This document shows positions 63,831-64,000 of a DNA stretch of 64,000 bases, piece by piece. Below the pieces are notes generated by a model that saw only the letters and a list, made by a program, of their open reading frames with translations, was not told the origin of the DNA and ran no database searches. This DNA is from Paenibacillus sp. FSL R5-0517 (GTDB lineage Bacteria > Bacillota > Bacilli > Paenibacillales > Paenibacillaceae). The DNA lies in NCBI RefSeq assembly GCF_037974355.1, contig NZ_CP150235.1, forward strand, positions 558,001 to 622,000, written 5' to 3'. Made by a program: the position numbers and the translations under genes. The stretch's first letter is position 1. Each line of letters starts with the position of its first letter.

Positions 63831-64000
63831 CAATATTCATCCCTTCTAATCTTTGTAATGTCGCGGTAAAATCTTCCTTAGAGCCACGCTTCAAGTTAAT
63901 AGACGGGACAGATCGTCTCAGTGTTGCAGTTGGCATGCAATGAATCTAAGCGGTATGTTAGTTTGAATTTGAAATATCGCTTGTATTGCAGGTTATCGGC

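Overview
This window looks like chromosomal DNA from a spore-forming, low-to-moderate G+C member of the Bacillota, most likely Paenibacillus. This is inferred from strong AGGAGG-type ribosome sites with frequent TTG/GTG starts, three YjcZ-type sporulation microproteins, a FosB-type thiol transferase, a YesM/YesN-like two-component system beside an ABC sugar importer without its own ATPase, a large TspO-like protein and a stalk-domain (copper amine oxidase N-like) surface protein. No rRNA, tRNA, CRISPR array, insertion sequence or prophage was seen.

Layout. 1-6.3 kb: the 3' part of a lanthipeptide locus, with a kinase/zinc-cyclase lanthionine synthetase cut by the window edge, a GNAT acetyltransferase, a TPR protein and a prolyl-oligopeptidase-type S9 peptidase, all overlapping. 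6.5-20.6 kb: housekeeping and accessory genes (NAD(P)HX repair, a nucleoside-type binding lipoprotein plus chemoreceptor, gamma-glutamyltransferase, SDR, FosB, a second S9 peptidase, an APH-like kinase and a SMI1/KNR4-TPR protein). 20.8-25.1 kb: class I ribonucleotide reductase genes nrdB and nrdA, with a tandem NrdR-box pair and a long structured leader ending in a terminator. 25.3-31.8 kb: thiamine-binding protein, sporulation microproteins, an ECF sigma/anti-sigma pair, an HD-GYP protein and a PAP2 protein. 32-38.2 kb: hybrid-free histidine kinase, MFS protein, NAD-binding protein, RidA, TspO-like protein and an arsenite/bile-acid-type transporter. 38.3-45.9 kb: YesN/YesM-like regulators divergent from a sugar ABC importer.

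46-51 kb holds the most interesting accessory locus: ATP-grasp ligase, YqcI/YcgG-cupin protein, second ATP-grasp ligase and MFS exporter in one tightly coupled operon behind a near-consensus sigma-A promoter. It looks like a small peptide natural-product pathway. Three of its four genes carry single frameshifts at short repeats. 51-55.5 kb: a TetR regulator with two matching palindromic operators controls a frameshifted SDR-hydrolase, followed by an aminopeptidase. Two clusters of DnaA-box sequences flank this block. 55.5-64 kb: CheW, a SNF2 helicase with an 11-T tract at its N-terminus, its SWIM-like partner, a VanY-type carboxypeptidase lipoprotein, RidA and a stalk-domain protein.

Between genes, a roughly 195-bp element with four CTAACGAATC-like motifs arranged as a large imperfect palindrome occurs four times (9.3, 27.1, 44.3 and 62.3 kb). 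A shorter inverted-repeat element lies in the nrdB leader, and a roughly 220-bp two-hairpin element is tandemly duplicated inside the sugar ABC operon. The frameshifts could be genuine decay, slippage switching or assembly errors; the sequence alone cannot decide.
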